Shown here: positions 56,374 to 64,000 of the stretch, piece after piece
Layout of the letters: every line of letters starts with the position of its first letter
How positions within the stretch are numbered: position 1 is the stretch's first letter
The notes under the pieces: model-generated
Told to the model about the DNA's origin: nothing
What the model saw: only the letters and a program-made list of their open reading frames with translations
Databases searched by the model: none
Source: CAZOVB01 sp046541415
GTDB lineage: Bacteria; Planctomycetota; Phycisphaerae; SM23-33
Assembly (NCBI GenBank): GCA_046541415.1
Contig: JBKHDI010000002.1
Coordinates: 80,115 to 144,114, forward strand
Length of the DNA: 64,000 bases
Direction of reading: 5' to 3'
Made by a program: the position numbers and the translations under genes

Positions 56374-57930
56374 ATGCCAGAAATCAAAGAGCAAAAACCG
56401 CCCAGCCGTCGCGCAGCAACGATCGGCAATCTCGTCTCTCAGTACGCAGCGATTGTGCTGGTGGTGGTCAATGGCATCTTGCTCGTGCCGCTCTACTTGG
56501 CCAAGATCGACTATGTTCTTTACTCGGCTTGGCTGGCAACCGGGAATGTATTGGCTTGGCTGAGTCTTGCAGAAGGCAACATGAATCTCCTGATCCGCCG
56601 GGAGGTGGCCTGTGCATATGGTCAACGGCAAGCAGAAGAACTCGGCCAGGCCATTGGGACTGGTCTTGTCGTGAACGGGTTGGTTGGCCTCTTTCCAACC
56701 TTGATCGGGATGTTTGTCGCATGGTTCTTGCCTGGTTGGCTTGGTTTGTCTGGGAACAATTCCGGGGAACTTATCCTCGCAGTTTCTCTTGCTGCTGTAT
56801 CGGTAGGCCTTACCGTAGCCGCCGGAGCACCAGGGTCGGTTCAACAGGGTCTGCAGAGGAACATCGCTCACTGTGCGATATTTATCTTTGCTGCGATAAT
56901 GGGCATAGCGGCAACAGTTCTCCTGCTCTACAAAGGCTGGGGGGTTCTGGCAATCCCGACAGGATTGATTGTTCGATTTGCCCTGGAAAACCTGGTCCGA
57001 TGGCCCTACGTGTTTTATTTGACCAAGGTCAAGCTCGGGGTCTCGATTTCCTTTTCTTGGGGAGAAGTGCGCCGGATCTTCCGCCTGACCCTATGGACGC
57101 TTATCGAGAAACTCGGTCAACGCCTGGTGCTGAATCTGGATGCGTTCGTCGTCGGCGTGGTGATGGACGTAACGTTGGTCCCCATCGTTGTCCTCACAAA
57201 GCGAGCTTGGGATGTAGTCTATATGTTGACGAACCGCTTGGGGGTCGCGATTATGCCATCACTCGCACATATAAGGGGGGAGGGACAAGATGAAAAGTTC
57301 CGGCTGTTCTCCAGACGACTTTTGAATATTGTTGGAGTATCAAGTGGGGTGATGCTAGCCGTGACGATCGCGGTCAATAAGAACTTCATGCGGGTCTGGT
57401 TGTCACGAAGTGACCTGTACGCCGGAGACTTGTTCAACATTCTTCTGGGTCTGGCTATGTTTTCGCTGGCCTTCGCCAACAATGTGCGCCAACCGCTATT
57501 TGCGGCTGGGTTCGTCAAAGAGGTCTCTTTGGTCAGTATCGTGCAAAGCTTGGCTCGGGCAGTGACATTGGTAGGCCTGATGTATTGGATCGGCATCTAC
57601 GCCGTGCCCGTCAGTCTGCTGTTAACAGTACCCCTGGTTGGTGGGGCTTACATGCTTGGTTTGCTGAAGCGGGAGTTGCACTTCTCGTCAGTCAGGCTAA
57701 CCAAGACTATGGCAGAAATCTGCATTACCATCGTCGCATGTACCGCAATAGGTTTCGTGCTAACATGGCTTCCAGACACGTTGAGTTGGGCAGCCCTTTC
57801 TATGAAGGGTCTGGCAATCCTATTGGGAACAACGATTCTTCTGCTACTTCTAACGCCTTCAGGCTGGAGGCTACTGCGGAAGAAGTTTGTATCGAGAACC
57901 GGAAGAGTGTCTACAGTGGAGCTGAAATGA
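56374..57930 (+). CDS. Polysaccharide flippase (Wzx/MATE-like)
   Basis: A 518-residue integral membrane protein with about 12-14 hydrophobic segments, in the oligosaccharide-flippase group. The start SRRAATIGNLVSQYAAIVLVVVNGILLVPLYLAKI and the later FVVGVVMDVTLVPIVVLTKRAWDV and RLGVAIMPSLAHIRGEG resemble Wzx/MurJ-superfamily proteins. It would move lipid-linked repeat units across the membrane. Codon use is visibly less GC-biased than in the genes to the left. The stop overlaps the next gene in ATGA. Confidence 0.87.
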   Translation: MPEIKEQKPPSRRAATIGNLVSQYAAIVLVVVNGILLVPLYLAKIDYVLYSAWLATGNVLAWLSLAEGNMNLLIRREVACAYGQRQAEELGQAIGTGLVVNGLVGLFPTLIGMFVAWFLPGWLGLSGNNSGELILAVSLAAVSVGLTVAAGAPGSVQQGLQRNIAHCAIFIFAAIMGIAATVLLLYKGWGVLAIPTGLIVRFALENLVRWPYVFYLTKVKLGVSISFSWGEVRRIFRLTLWTLIEKLGQRLVLNLDAFVVGVVMDVTLVPIVVLTKRAWDVVYMLTNRLGVAIMPSLAHIRGEGQDEKFRLFSRRLLNIVGVSSGVMLAVTIAVNKNFMRVWLSRSDLYAGDLFNILLGLAMFSLAFANNVRQPLFAAGFVKEVSLVSIVQSLARAVTLVGLMYWIGIYAVPVSLLLTVPLVGGAYMLGLLKRELHFSSVRLTKTMAEICITIVACTAIGFVLTWLPDTLSWAALSMKGLAILLGTTILLLLLTPSGWRLLRKKFVSRTGRVSTVELK

Positions 57931-58742
57931 TGGGAAGTATTGAGCCTCAGCAAATCGAACGGACGATCAGGGGCGAGAAAATCAGCGGGTGGCGTTTGTT
58001 TCTGTGGCGGCTCCGGGCCCGCATCGGATTCTTCACCGACCGATGGCCGTCGCTGCATCTTGGGCTGTTGCACCGTAAGTTTCCTGACCATGTGGTGAAC
58101 GCGGAATCCGATCTTCTGCTGGAGGGATATCCGCGCAGCTCAAACTCCTTTACACGAGAGCTGTTTCTGTGGTCGCAGGACTATAAGGTTAAGGTTGCTA
58201 GCCACCTTCACTGCTCGTCGAACGTGCGGAGAGCGGTAGAACTTGGTGTCCCGACCGTTCTGCTGGTCCGAGACCCTGAACAGGCTGTTCCTTCGCTGTA
58301 CCTGAAGAACCCGTCGCTGACGATGAAACTGGCACTAGAGAAGTATACGACATTTTACAGACGTTGTCTGCCGGTGGCCAAAAGCTGCGTCGTCGCCACT
58401 TTCGAGCAGGTGCTCGGCGATTTCGGCGAGGTGATTGCCCGAGTCAATGGAAAATTCGGGACAGAGTTTGGGGCATTTGAGCACAATGATGAGAATATCA
58501 AGGCGGTTCGTGACTATATGTCCGAAGGTTGTCGCCGACGCCGAGGCAAGGTGGTTAAGGAGTGGATGAATCTCCCCTCGGAAAAACGAGAGCAGCAGAA
58601 AGCGTTGGTGGCTCAGCAATTGGAATCGACTCAGCTTGCCAAGGAGCTAGAGATGGCTCGGATATTGTACCGCCAGTTCTGCCAGTTGGCTGAGCAGACA
58701 GATTCCGTACCCGTAGAGGCCGATGAAATGGAGACCGAGTGA
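57927..58742 (+). CDS. Sulfotransferase-like protein
   Basis: A 271-residue protein with a sulfotransferase-like fold signature. EGYPRSSNSF (66-75) matches the 5' phosphosulfate loop (xYPRSGNTx). LLVRDPEQAVPSLY (112-125) matches the 3' phosphate-binding RDPRD segment. This predicts transfer of sulfate from PAPS to a sugar. The P-loop serine-for-glycine change (PRSSNS) is a departure that could reduce activity. The start at 57927 is set by the ATGA overlap with the flippase; the long frame from 57585 lies within the flippase. It overlaps the pyruvyl transferase gene in GTGA. Confidence 0.7.
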   Translation: MMGSIEPQQIERTIRGEKISGWRLFLWRLRARIGFFTDRWPSLHLGLLHRKFPDHVVNAESDLLLEGYPRSSNSFTRELFLWSQDYKVKVASHLHCSSNVRRAVELGVPTVLLVRDPEQAVPSLYLKNPSLTMKLALEKYTTFYRRCLPVAKSCVVATFEQVLGDFGEVIARVNGKFGTEFGAFEHNDENIKAVRDYMSEGCRRRRGKVVKEWMNLPSEKREQQKALVAQQLESTQLAKELEMARILYRQFCQLAEQTDSVPVEADEMETE

Positions 58743-59932
58743 GTGGCAGCTTCTACAGTATTGGTTTTTTCGGTATCCCGAACTACGGAGACGAACTGCT
58801 CTGCGTATCGATCCGCAAAGGGCTTTCTGTCCTTGTTCCAGGTGCAACTGTATACACGTCCACCGCTGATCCGAATATTTCAAGCTCGTACAGCGGGATT
58901 GAGCGGGAATACTTGATCCCGGGCTTGGCACCCTCAAGGCGTTATCTGCGTCACTGGATCAGACATCTCTCGATACTGAGAAAATCTGACCTGACCTTGA
59001 TTGGGGGTGGGGGATTGATCGCCGACTACTATACGTGGGCCTCGATCGTTCGCTATGCTCTGGATCCGATCATCGGTCTGGCTATGGGTCGCAAATATGT
59101 CTTTGTGGGCATCGGTGCGAGGCCAATCCGCAGGAGATGGCTCAGGCCTCTTGTGCGATTCTTCTGTCGGAATGCGTCTGCCGTGTATGCCCGAGATGAT
59201 GATGCTGCGGAAGCCCTCAGAGGTAACGGTTGTCGGGATATCCTGGTGGGGCCGGACCTCTCTGTCCTGAGCTATCCTCCAGTCGACTTCCTTGAAACGC
59301 AGGAATATGCCCTGGTAAATGTCCGGGAGAAGCCATTCATCGATCCCCGGAGAATCCAAGATTTGTGCTCGGCGTTATCGGGGAAGTTCCCAGAGATCGT
59401 ACTGCTGTCGGCCGAAATGCCGGACACCACCTACTACCGCCAGCTCGTGTCTTCGTGGCCGAAAGACCTGCAGGAGAGAATCCGGATTCTCGAACCAAAG
59501 ACTCTCGAAGAAGGGCATCGTACGATCGGTCAAGCACGACTGGTAATCGCAGAACGGTTGCACGTGAATGTAGCGGCTGTCCAAATGCAGCGTCCTCTCG
59601 GTTGCATCTGCTATGAGAGGAAGGTCTCGGAATTCCTGGAAATGCTGGGCTGTGATGCTCCCCGTGCCGATCTTAATTCTGTGGATGGCCGGCTTGTTGT
59701 CCTCGCTATGGAGGCGGATTCGACCGTTCCGGATTCGCGACTGGGCGACACTCGCAGGGAAGCAGAATGTGTGCTGTCTGAAGTACTCACCCAGGCCCGT
59801 CAAGCAGGCAAACCACGGTTGTGGGTTAGATTTCAGGCTATCTTTTGGGCCACTGTACTCTTAGGGCTCTGTATTGTATGGTCATTGGCCTCCTTGGCAA
59901 AGTCGCTTGTCGACCGCAAAGACCGGTCCTGA
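58739..59932 (+). CDS. Polysaccharide pyruvyl transferase family protein
   Basis: A 397-residue protein of the CsaB/WcaK-type pyruvyl transferase family, which adds pyruvate ketals to sugars and so adds negative charge. SIGFFGIPNYGDELLCVSIRKGL at the start (the N-Y-G-D motif) and LIGGGGLIADYYTWASI are typical. VFVGIGARPIRRRW, DILVGPDLSVL and ARLVIAERLHVNVAAVQMQRPL complete the pattern. A C-terminal hydrophobic segment (about 370-390, FWATVLLGLCIVWSLASL) is unusual and may anchor it. The GTG start overlaps the upstream stop. Confidence 0.82.
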   Translation: MSGSFYSIGFFGIPNYGDELLCVSIRKGLSVLVPGATVYTSTADPNISSSYSGIEREYLIPGLAPSRRYLRHWIRHLSILRKSDLTLIGGGGLIADYYTWASIVRYALDPIIGLAMGRKYVFVGIGARPIRRRWLRPLVRFFCRNASAVYARDDDAAEALRGNGCRDILVGPDLSVLSYPPVDFLETQEYALVNVREKPFIDPRRIQDLCSALSGKFPEIVLLSAEMPDTTYYRQLVSSWPKDLQERIRILEPKTLEEGHRTIGQARLVIAERLHVNVAAVQMQRPLGCICYERKVSEFLEMLGCDAPRADLNSVDGRLVVLAMEADSTVPDSRLGDTRREAECVLSEVLTQARQAGKPRLWVRFQAIFWATVLLGLCIVWSLASLAKSLVDRKDRS

Positions 59933-59967
59933 GGAAACCGAATTGCTCAGGTTGCGGTTGCGACACA

Positions 59968-59996
59968 TTGCAAATTCCATAGCTTGAGAATAGAAT
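59968..59996 (+). promoter_or_regulatory. Predicted promoter of the polymerase gene, near-leaderless
   Basis: TTGCAA at 59968-59973, a 17-base spacer and TAGAAT at 59991-59996. The ATG of the polymerase gene lies only 9 bases beyond the -10, so the transcript would begin within a few bases of the start codon. Confidence 0.5.
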
Positions 59997-60005
59997 CGCA
60001 GGATC

Positions 60006-61535
60006 ATGATTAGTAGCCACAGCGAAAACCAGGTGATGCCCCCTGATTCAGTAATCTCTGGCATGCACAGACAGCTTTTCAAACCGTACTGGTTCTGGAT
60101 CGGGGCGGTGGGAATCGGTCTTCTGACAGTCGCCGTCTATCAGAAGGACGCGTTGGGCATCGGGTTAACTGTCTTGAATGGGGCCCTGATGTTGACCTTT
60201 ATTCAGGATTGCATAAAGTCAAGATCGCTGCCGGCGGTATTGCCGATGGCCTTCATTCTGATTCTGTTTCTGGGGGTGAGTATTGCGCCCTTGGCGTTCT
60301 ACTTGTTCGCTCCAGAAGCGACGATATCCCTTCGGCATGGCCTGACCCATTTGCCGTATCTGTTTCGCAATGCAAGATACCAGATGGCGGTTCTCACATT
60401 CATTGCCCCGTATCTTCTTATCGTCTGGCCTTTGGTTCGGAAGGATCGGCGAGAGTTCGTCATGCCATCGGTGCGGGTCGCTAGGGGTTTCGGGTGGTTC
60501 ATCCCCCTGATGTTCCTCTCGATTAGTGTCCTGACAGTGATGTCCCACCTGTTTAGCACGGCTGCGGCGCGTGTAATGATTACTGTCTATGGTTACTTCC
60601 TGGCGATCGCCATGATTTTGGGCGTGACCTACCGGCAATCGAACGTTGTACTCAGATGGCTTATGTATGCTGCATTCGCCATAAATGGGCTGTTCTACAC
60701 GCTGTGGTCACAGCGGCGTAACGCGTTGATGCCGGTGGCGTTTTTTGTTCTGGGACTTTGGTGCTTTGCCGGTCTCAAGAAGTTGACACGGGTTATTATC
60801 CTGCTTGTCGGAGGGTTCGGTCTGGTCGCCTTCCTGACGGTTGGGGCTGTCTTGCGATCCGAGACGAATCTAGGGGTTGGTTCTCAGCAGAACCTTGCCG
60901 AGCGCATCCTGGTTATGAAGAACATTGATCGGTATTTCGATGTCGATTACGAGGAAGCTTTCATGGGCGTTATGGCCCGGTTCTTCTTTGCGGGTGGCCA
61001 TTCAGTGGTTACGCGGTCGCCGGGAGAGATCCCGTATCAGGGCATGGATGCGGGCCAGTACAGCAAGGAATTCGCTCTGAATTTCGTTCCCGGTTTTCTG
61101 ATAAAATCCATCGCTGCTTCAGAACGCGCCGAATACAGCGGGAACTGGCACTTGCGCAAGTTTGGTTTCATGTTAACTGATGAGCACCAGGTCGGGATTA
61201 CGGCATTCGGTTCCTATTGGGCTATGGGCGGATGGGTCTGGGCCGCTATTGGGGGGGGAGTCACCGCGTTGCTGCACCTCCTGCTGATGCTGCTGGTCGG
61301 CAGATACCAGAAACAGTCGACGACAAAAGGTCTATGGTTCACAAGTATGCTACTGGTCCAGTTCCTGTGGTATTCGGGGCGGAACGAACTGAGTTCCATA
61401 CGGTTCCTTTTCTGGTCTTTCGTCGTCGCTTGGGTAAGCTATCATGTCCTGATCAAACACTTGATCGGGGAAGATCTCGTTGACGAAGCGGTTGAGTTCG
61501 AGAGATTTCCTACAGGGACAGTAGAGGCATACTGA
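60006..61535 (+). CDS. O-antigen/exopolysaccharide polymerase-like membrane protein
   Basis: A 509-residue integral membrane protein with about 10-12 hydrophobic segments and a large extracytoplasmic loop (about 285-400), the topology of Wzy-type polymerases. There is no strong sequence motif. The assignment rests on topology and on its place beside the flippase and glycosyltransferases. The loop region holds GQYSKEFALNFVPGFLIKS and NWHLRKFGFMLTDEHQVGITAFGSYWAMGGWVWA, a pattern seen in other polymerase candidates. Codon use is of the less GC-rich type. Confidence 0.7.
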   Translation: MISSHSENQVMPPDSVISGMHRQLFKPYWFWIGAVGIGLLTVAVYQKDALGIGLTVLNGALMLTFIQDCIKSRSLPAVLPMAFILILFLGVSIAPLAFYLFAPEATISLRHGLTHLPYLFRNARYQMAVLTFIAPYLLIVWPLVRKDRREFVMPSVRVARGFGWFIPLMFLSISVLTVMSHLFSTAAARVMITVYGYFLAIAMILGVTYRQSNVVLRWLMYAAFAINGLFYTLWSQRRNALMPVAFFVLGLWCFAGLKKLTRVIILLVGGFGLVAFLTVGAVLRSETNLGVGSQQNLAERILVMKNIDRYFDVDYEEAFMGVMARFFFAGGHSVVTRSPGEIPYQGMDAGQYSKEFALNFVPGFLIKSIAASERAEYSGNWHLRKFGFMLTDEHQVGITAFGSYWAMGGWVWAAIGGGVTALLHLLLMLLVGRYQKQSTTKGLWFTSMLLVQFLWYSGRNELSSIRFLFWSFVVAWVSYHVLIKHLIGEDLVDEAVEFERFPTGTVEAY

Positions 61536-61580
61536 TAGGTCGGCCTCTCCGTTTTACCCATATTCAGAAGCGGTGAAGCC

Positions 61581-62786
61581 ATGCAGTACTTAACTGCCGT
61601 AAACATCTGTTTCCCCGATCGGCCCAGCGGTTCTGCGCGGGTGGCCTGGGACCAAGCGCTGGAAATGCAGGATCGGGGTCACGAGGTGACACTGGTCTGC
61701 TACGCTCAGCCAGGGTATACGGGTCCTGCGTTGTCCGAGATGGAAGGCATCGAGGTCGTCCGAGCGCCCAAGCCGACTCTCAGCCCCTGGTCGCTGGGAC
61801 GGGACCGCAAGAACATCCAAGCCATCGCCGAGGCGGTCCAGCGGAGTCTGGCCAGGCGGAATTTTGATGTCGTGCACATGCACAATCCGTTTCCGGCCGC
61901 GGGCGTTCTATCGGCTCTGGGTAGCCAGATGCGCACGGTATTCACTGTCCACAGCCCGGTGGGGATGGAACTGGAGATCACTTGGGCCTCCCAGGGCCTT
62001 CCCGGGCGGATTAAGCTGCTGTTAGGCCTGAAAAAGATGATCCGCCTGGAGCGGGGTATTTTCGCCCAGTGCGATGCCTTGCAGACGCTATCGCAGTTCA
62101 CGCGAAGCCGAGTCGATGAAATCTACGGGATGGGGGGGAAAGTTACGGTAATTCCGCACTGGCGCCGCGAAGAGCTCAAGCGGACGATGAGCAAGGCCGA
62201 GGCGAGGGACAGACTGGGCTGGCCGCAGGATAAGAAGATCCTCTTTACCGTCCGCCGCCACGTGACGCGCATGGGTCTGGATGTGGCCGTCGATGCCCTG
62301 GCCTGCCTGGCCGACCGGGGGGACTGGCAGGCGCACTTGGCCGGTGACGGTCCGTTGCGCAGCAGTCTGCAGGCCCGGGCCCGGGCGGCTGGGTGCGGGG
62401 AGAAAATCCACTTCCCCGGGCGGATCAGCGACGAGGATCTGTTGCTGGCCTACCAGGCTGCGGATCTGTTCCTCCTGCCGACGCGGGCGTTGGAGTGCTT
62501 CGGGTTGATTACGCTGGAGGCCTATTGTTTCGGCTGTCCGGTCATCGGCACCGATGCGGGGGCGAGCCCGGAGTTGATCGAGCCGCTGAGTCCGGGCCTG
62601 GTCGTCCCGGCCGGGGATGTCGAGGCCCTACGAGGCAAATTGAAGGCGTTTCTGGATGGCGAACTGACCTTGCCGGACAGCGAAGAGATCATTGCCTATG
62701 TCGAACAGGGTTTCTCTAGGCAGGGCGTGGTCGATCGCGTTGAGTCCTTGCTTTGTGACTCGCCCAATGTCGAGAGTTTGCGATGA
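61581..62786 (+). CDS. GT4-type glycosyltransferase
   Basis: A 401-residue GT-B glycosyltransferase. The N-terminal domain shows FPDRPSGSARVAWDQALEMQDRGHEVTLV and VVHMHNPFPAAGVLSAL. The C-terminal domain has FTVRRHVTRMGLDVAVDAL, AHLAGDGPLRSSLQARA, IHFPGRISDEDLLLAYQAADLFLLPTRALECFGLITLEAYCFGCPVIGTDAG, with the E-x7-E motif intact (ECFGLITLE). Codon use returns to the GC-rich norm in its second half. The stop overlaps the next gene in ATGA. Confidence 0.92.
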   Translation: MQYLTAVNICFPDRPSGSARVAWDQALEMQDRGHEVTLVCYAQPGYTGPALSEMEGIEVVRAPKPTLSPWSLGRDRKNIQAIAEAVQRSLARRNFDVVHMHNPFPAAGVLSALGSQMRTVFTVHSPVGMELEITWASQGLPGRIKLLLGLKKMIRLERGIFAQCDALQTLSQFTRSRVDEIYGMGGKVTVIPHWRREELKRTMSKAEARDRLGWPQDKKILFTVRRHVTRMGLDVAVDALACLADRGDWQAHLAGDGPLRSSLQARARAAGCGEKIHFPGRISDEDLLLAYQAADLFLLPTRALECFGLITLEAYCFGCPVIGTDAGASPELIEPLSPGLVVPAGDVEALRGKLKAFLDGELTLPDSEEIIAYVEQGFSRQGVVDRVESLLCDSPNVESLR

Positions 62787-63937
62787 AGCGGATCCTGGTG
62801 CTGAATCCTTGGCGGGGGCTGATCGGGCCGAATGTGGGCATGCTGCAGTTGGGCAAGGCATTGCTTCATCGGGGATATGGGCTTGAAATCGTGGCCCCCG
62901 AAGTAGATGAGATGCACCAGGAGCTACGGGAAGACGGTGCCAACATCCATGTCGCAGAATTTGGGAAGACGCCCCGCACGCTGAACCCGCTTCGCCTCTT
63001 GGGTTTTGTTCGAGCGAACCGGGCCAATATCAGAAAACTTGCCGACAAGATCCGGGAAACTCATTCGGATCTTCTCGTGCTCAACAGCGAGAATATGCTC
63101 ACGCTGCCGAAGTCAGGGCGACTGGCTGGGGTGCCCTCTGCTGTGATCATCCGTGGAATCCGCTTTGCGGAACTTGGTATTTTCGGGCGAACGTACTTCT
63201 GTCTGCAGAAGAGGCACGTGAATCGATATATGGCTGTGTCTGAAACAGTCCGTTCCTGCATGACGGATGCAGGTGTACCCGAGGACATGATAGCAGTTAC
63301 CCCCAACGGCGTTGATACGGAGAAATTCTCCCCCGGTCCCTCACGCGGTCAGGTGCGTCGGGAACTGGGCATTCCTGCTGATGCCCCCTTGGTCGGTGCC
63401 ATCTGCCACCTGGTGCCACGCAAGGGCAATCATCATTTGGTGGAGGCCATGATAGAAGTGAACAGGGCCATGCCAGAAGCGCATGCCTTGCTGATCGGAC
63501 ATCTTCCCCATGGTGCCGATCCGGAGTATGAAGCCAACCTGCGGGAAATGGTTAGAGGTGAGCGGTTGGCCGATCGCGTGCACTTTATGGGCTATCGGAA
63601 AGATACTCCTGACCTGCTCAAGGCTGTCGATTTGCTGGCCCATCCTTCCGAGACGGAATCCTTCGGCCGAACAATTGCCGAAGCAATGGCAACCGGGAAA
63701 GCGGTGGTCGGGTTCAGGCATTCGGCCGTGGCCGAACTCATCGTGCACGGCAAGACTGGACTGCTGGCAGAACCCTTCGATCACCACGAATATGCTGTCC
63801 ATCTGATGCGGCTCCTGCAGGACGTTGATCTTAGGGACCGCATGGGCCATGCCGGGCGTGAGAGAGTGCTGGAATGTTACGATCTGAAAGTCTGTATCGA
63901 GCGGCTGGTAGGAGAGCTGGAGGATCTCATCCTTTGA
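62783..63937 (+). CDS. GT4-type glycosyltransferase
   Basis: A 384-residue GT-B glycosyltransferase, coupled to the upstream gene by ATGA. NPWRGLIGPNVGMLQLGKALLHRGYGLEIV is the N-terminal region. ICHLVPRKGNHHLVEAMIEV, AHALLIGHLPHGADPEYEANLREM, VHFMGYRKDTPDLLKAVDLLAHPSETESFGRTIAEAMATGKAVVGF contain the sugar-nucleotide site and the E-x7-E motif (ESFGRTIAE). The specific sugar is unknown. Confidence 0.92.
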   Translation: MKRILVLNPWRGLIGPNVGMLQLGKALLHRGYGLEIVAPEVDEMHQELREDGANIHVAEFGKTPRTLNPLRLLGFVRANRANIRKLADKIRETHSDLLVLNSENMLTLPKSGRLAGVPSAVIIRGIRFAELGIFGRTYFCLQKRHVNRYMAVSETVRSCMTDAGVPEDMIAVTPNGVDTEKFSPGPSRGQVRRELGIPADAPLVGAICHLVPRKGNHHLVEAMIEVNRAMPEAHALLIGHLPHGADPEYEANLREMVRGERLADRVHFMGYRKDTPDLLKAVDLLAHPSETESFGRTIAEAMATGKAVVGFRHSAVAELIVHGKTGLLAEPFDHHEYAVHLMRLLQDVDLRDRMGHAGRERVLECYDLKVCIERLVGELEDLIL

Positions 63938-63971
63938 CATCGATCGCCTTCGTCACCGGAGGGTGGCTGTG

Positions 63972-64000
63972 ATGGCAGGCGGCGAGTCAGGCGTTGGCGA
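63972..64000 (+). CDS. Start of an unidentified gene, cut by the window end
   Basis: An ATG at 63972 follows GGAGGG (63958-63963) with 8-base spacing, and the frame MAGGESGVG stays open to the window edge. Nine codons are too few to identify a product. Its spacing of 34 bases from the preceding gene fits continuation of the polysaccharide cluster. Confidence 0.4.

Noticed and set aside
1..64000. CRISPR arrays, tRNA or rRNA genes, insertion sequences, integrases
   Set aside because: No direct-repeat arrays, tRNA-like cloverleaf sequences, transposase or integrase motifs were noticed on either strand. A covariance-model tRNA search would be needed to exclude a tRNA completely.

Overview
The window is one contiguous, GC-rich bacterial chromosome segment. 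About 26 kb of ribosomal and RNA polymerase genes is followed by about 25 kb of signalling, transport and type IV pilus genes, and then by a surface-polysaccharide cluster that runs off the right end. My best guess for the host is a PVC-group bacterium, probably Planctomycetota (Phycisphaerae-like). This is inferred from the fused str/S10/spc/alpha order, the missing rpmD and infA, the long SecY N-terminus, the low-complexity tails on S3 and L17 and the style of the pilus cluster. No 16S rRNA or other decisive marker is present.

Region 1 (1-26478): rpoB (5' truncated), rpoC, rpsL, rpsG, a 451-base structured gap, fusA, a good promoter, then rpsJ-rplC-rplD-rplW-rplB-rpsS-rplV-rpsC-rplP-rpmC-rpsQ-rplN-rplX-rplE-rpsN(Z)-rpsH-rplF-rplR-rpsE-rplO-secY-adk-map-rpmJ-rpsM-rpsK-rpsD-rpoA-rplQ, closed by a strong intrinsic terminator. 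Oddities are an arginine at the S12 streptomycin-resistance position 88, hairpins in the str intergenic regions, a two-helix extension on SecY, and disordered tails on S3 and L17.

Region 2 (26513-40295): a HIT hydrolase; a PhoB-type regulator divergent from phoU; a GT2 membrane glycosyltransferase; an operon of a TM/zinc-ribbon protein, a PilT-like ATPase and serine acetyltransferase; an AbrB-Doc toxin-antitoxin pair with three GTATAC palindromes over its promoter; a three-gene CUT1 sugar ABC importer without its ATPase; a 54-residue membrane peptide coupled to an APC permease with a universal-stress-protein tail; and a CheW protein.

Region 3 (40641-51036): a tightly overlapping operon of sensor histidine kinase, STAS protein, PilB, PilC, PilM, PilN, PilO and a PilP/GspC-like protein, then a pilin and a terminator, then a response regulator/HD-GYP protein (predicted c-di-GMP phosphodiesterase).

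Region 4 (51192-64000): exopolysaccharide or O-antigen-like genes. These are a GT4, a UDP-HexNAc dehydrogenase and a UDP-GlcNAc 2-epimerase (together predicting UDP-ManNAcA), a second GT4, a flippase, a sulfotransferase-like protein, a polysaccharide pyruvyl transferase, a Wzy-like polymerase and two more GT4s. The flippase-to-polymerase block (about 56.2-61.5 kb) is visibly less GC-rich, uses different codons and has its own promoters at both ends, which suggests a swapped cassette. The product is predicted to be an acidic, possibly sulfated and pyruvylated polymer.

Ten promoter-like elements, most of them close to TTGNCA-N17-TANNNT, were found by eye. Two of them place the predicted transcript start within a few bases of the start codon.
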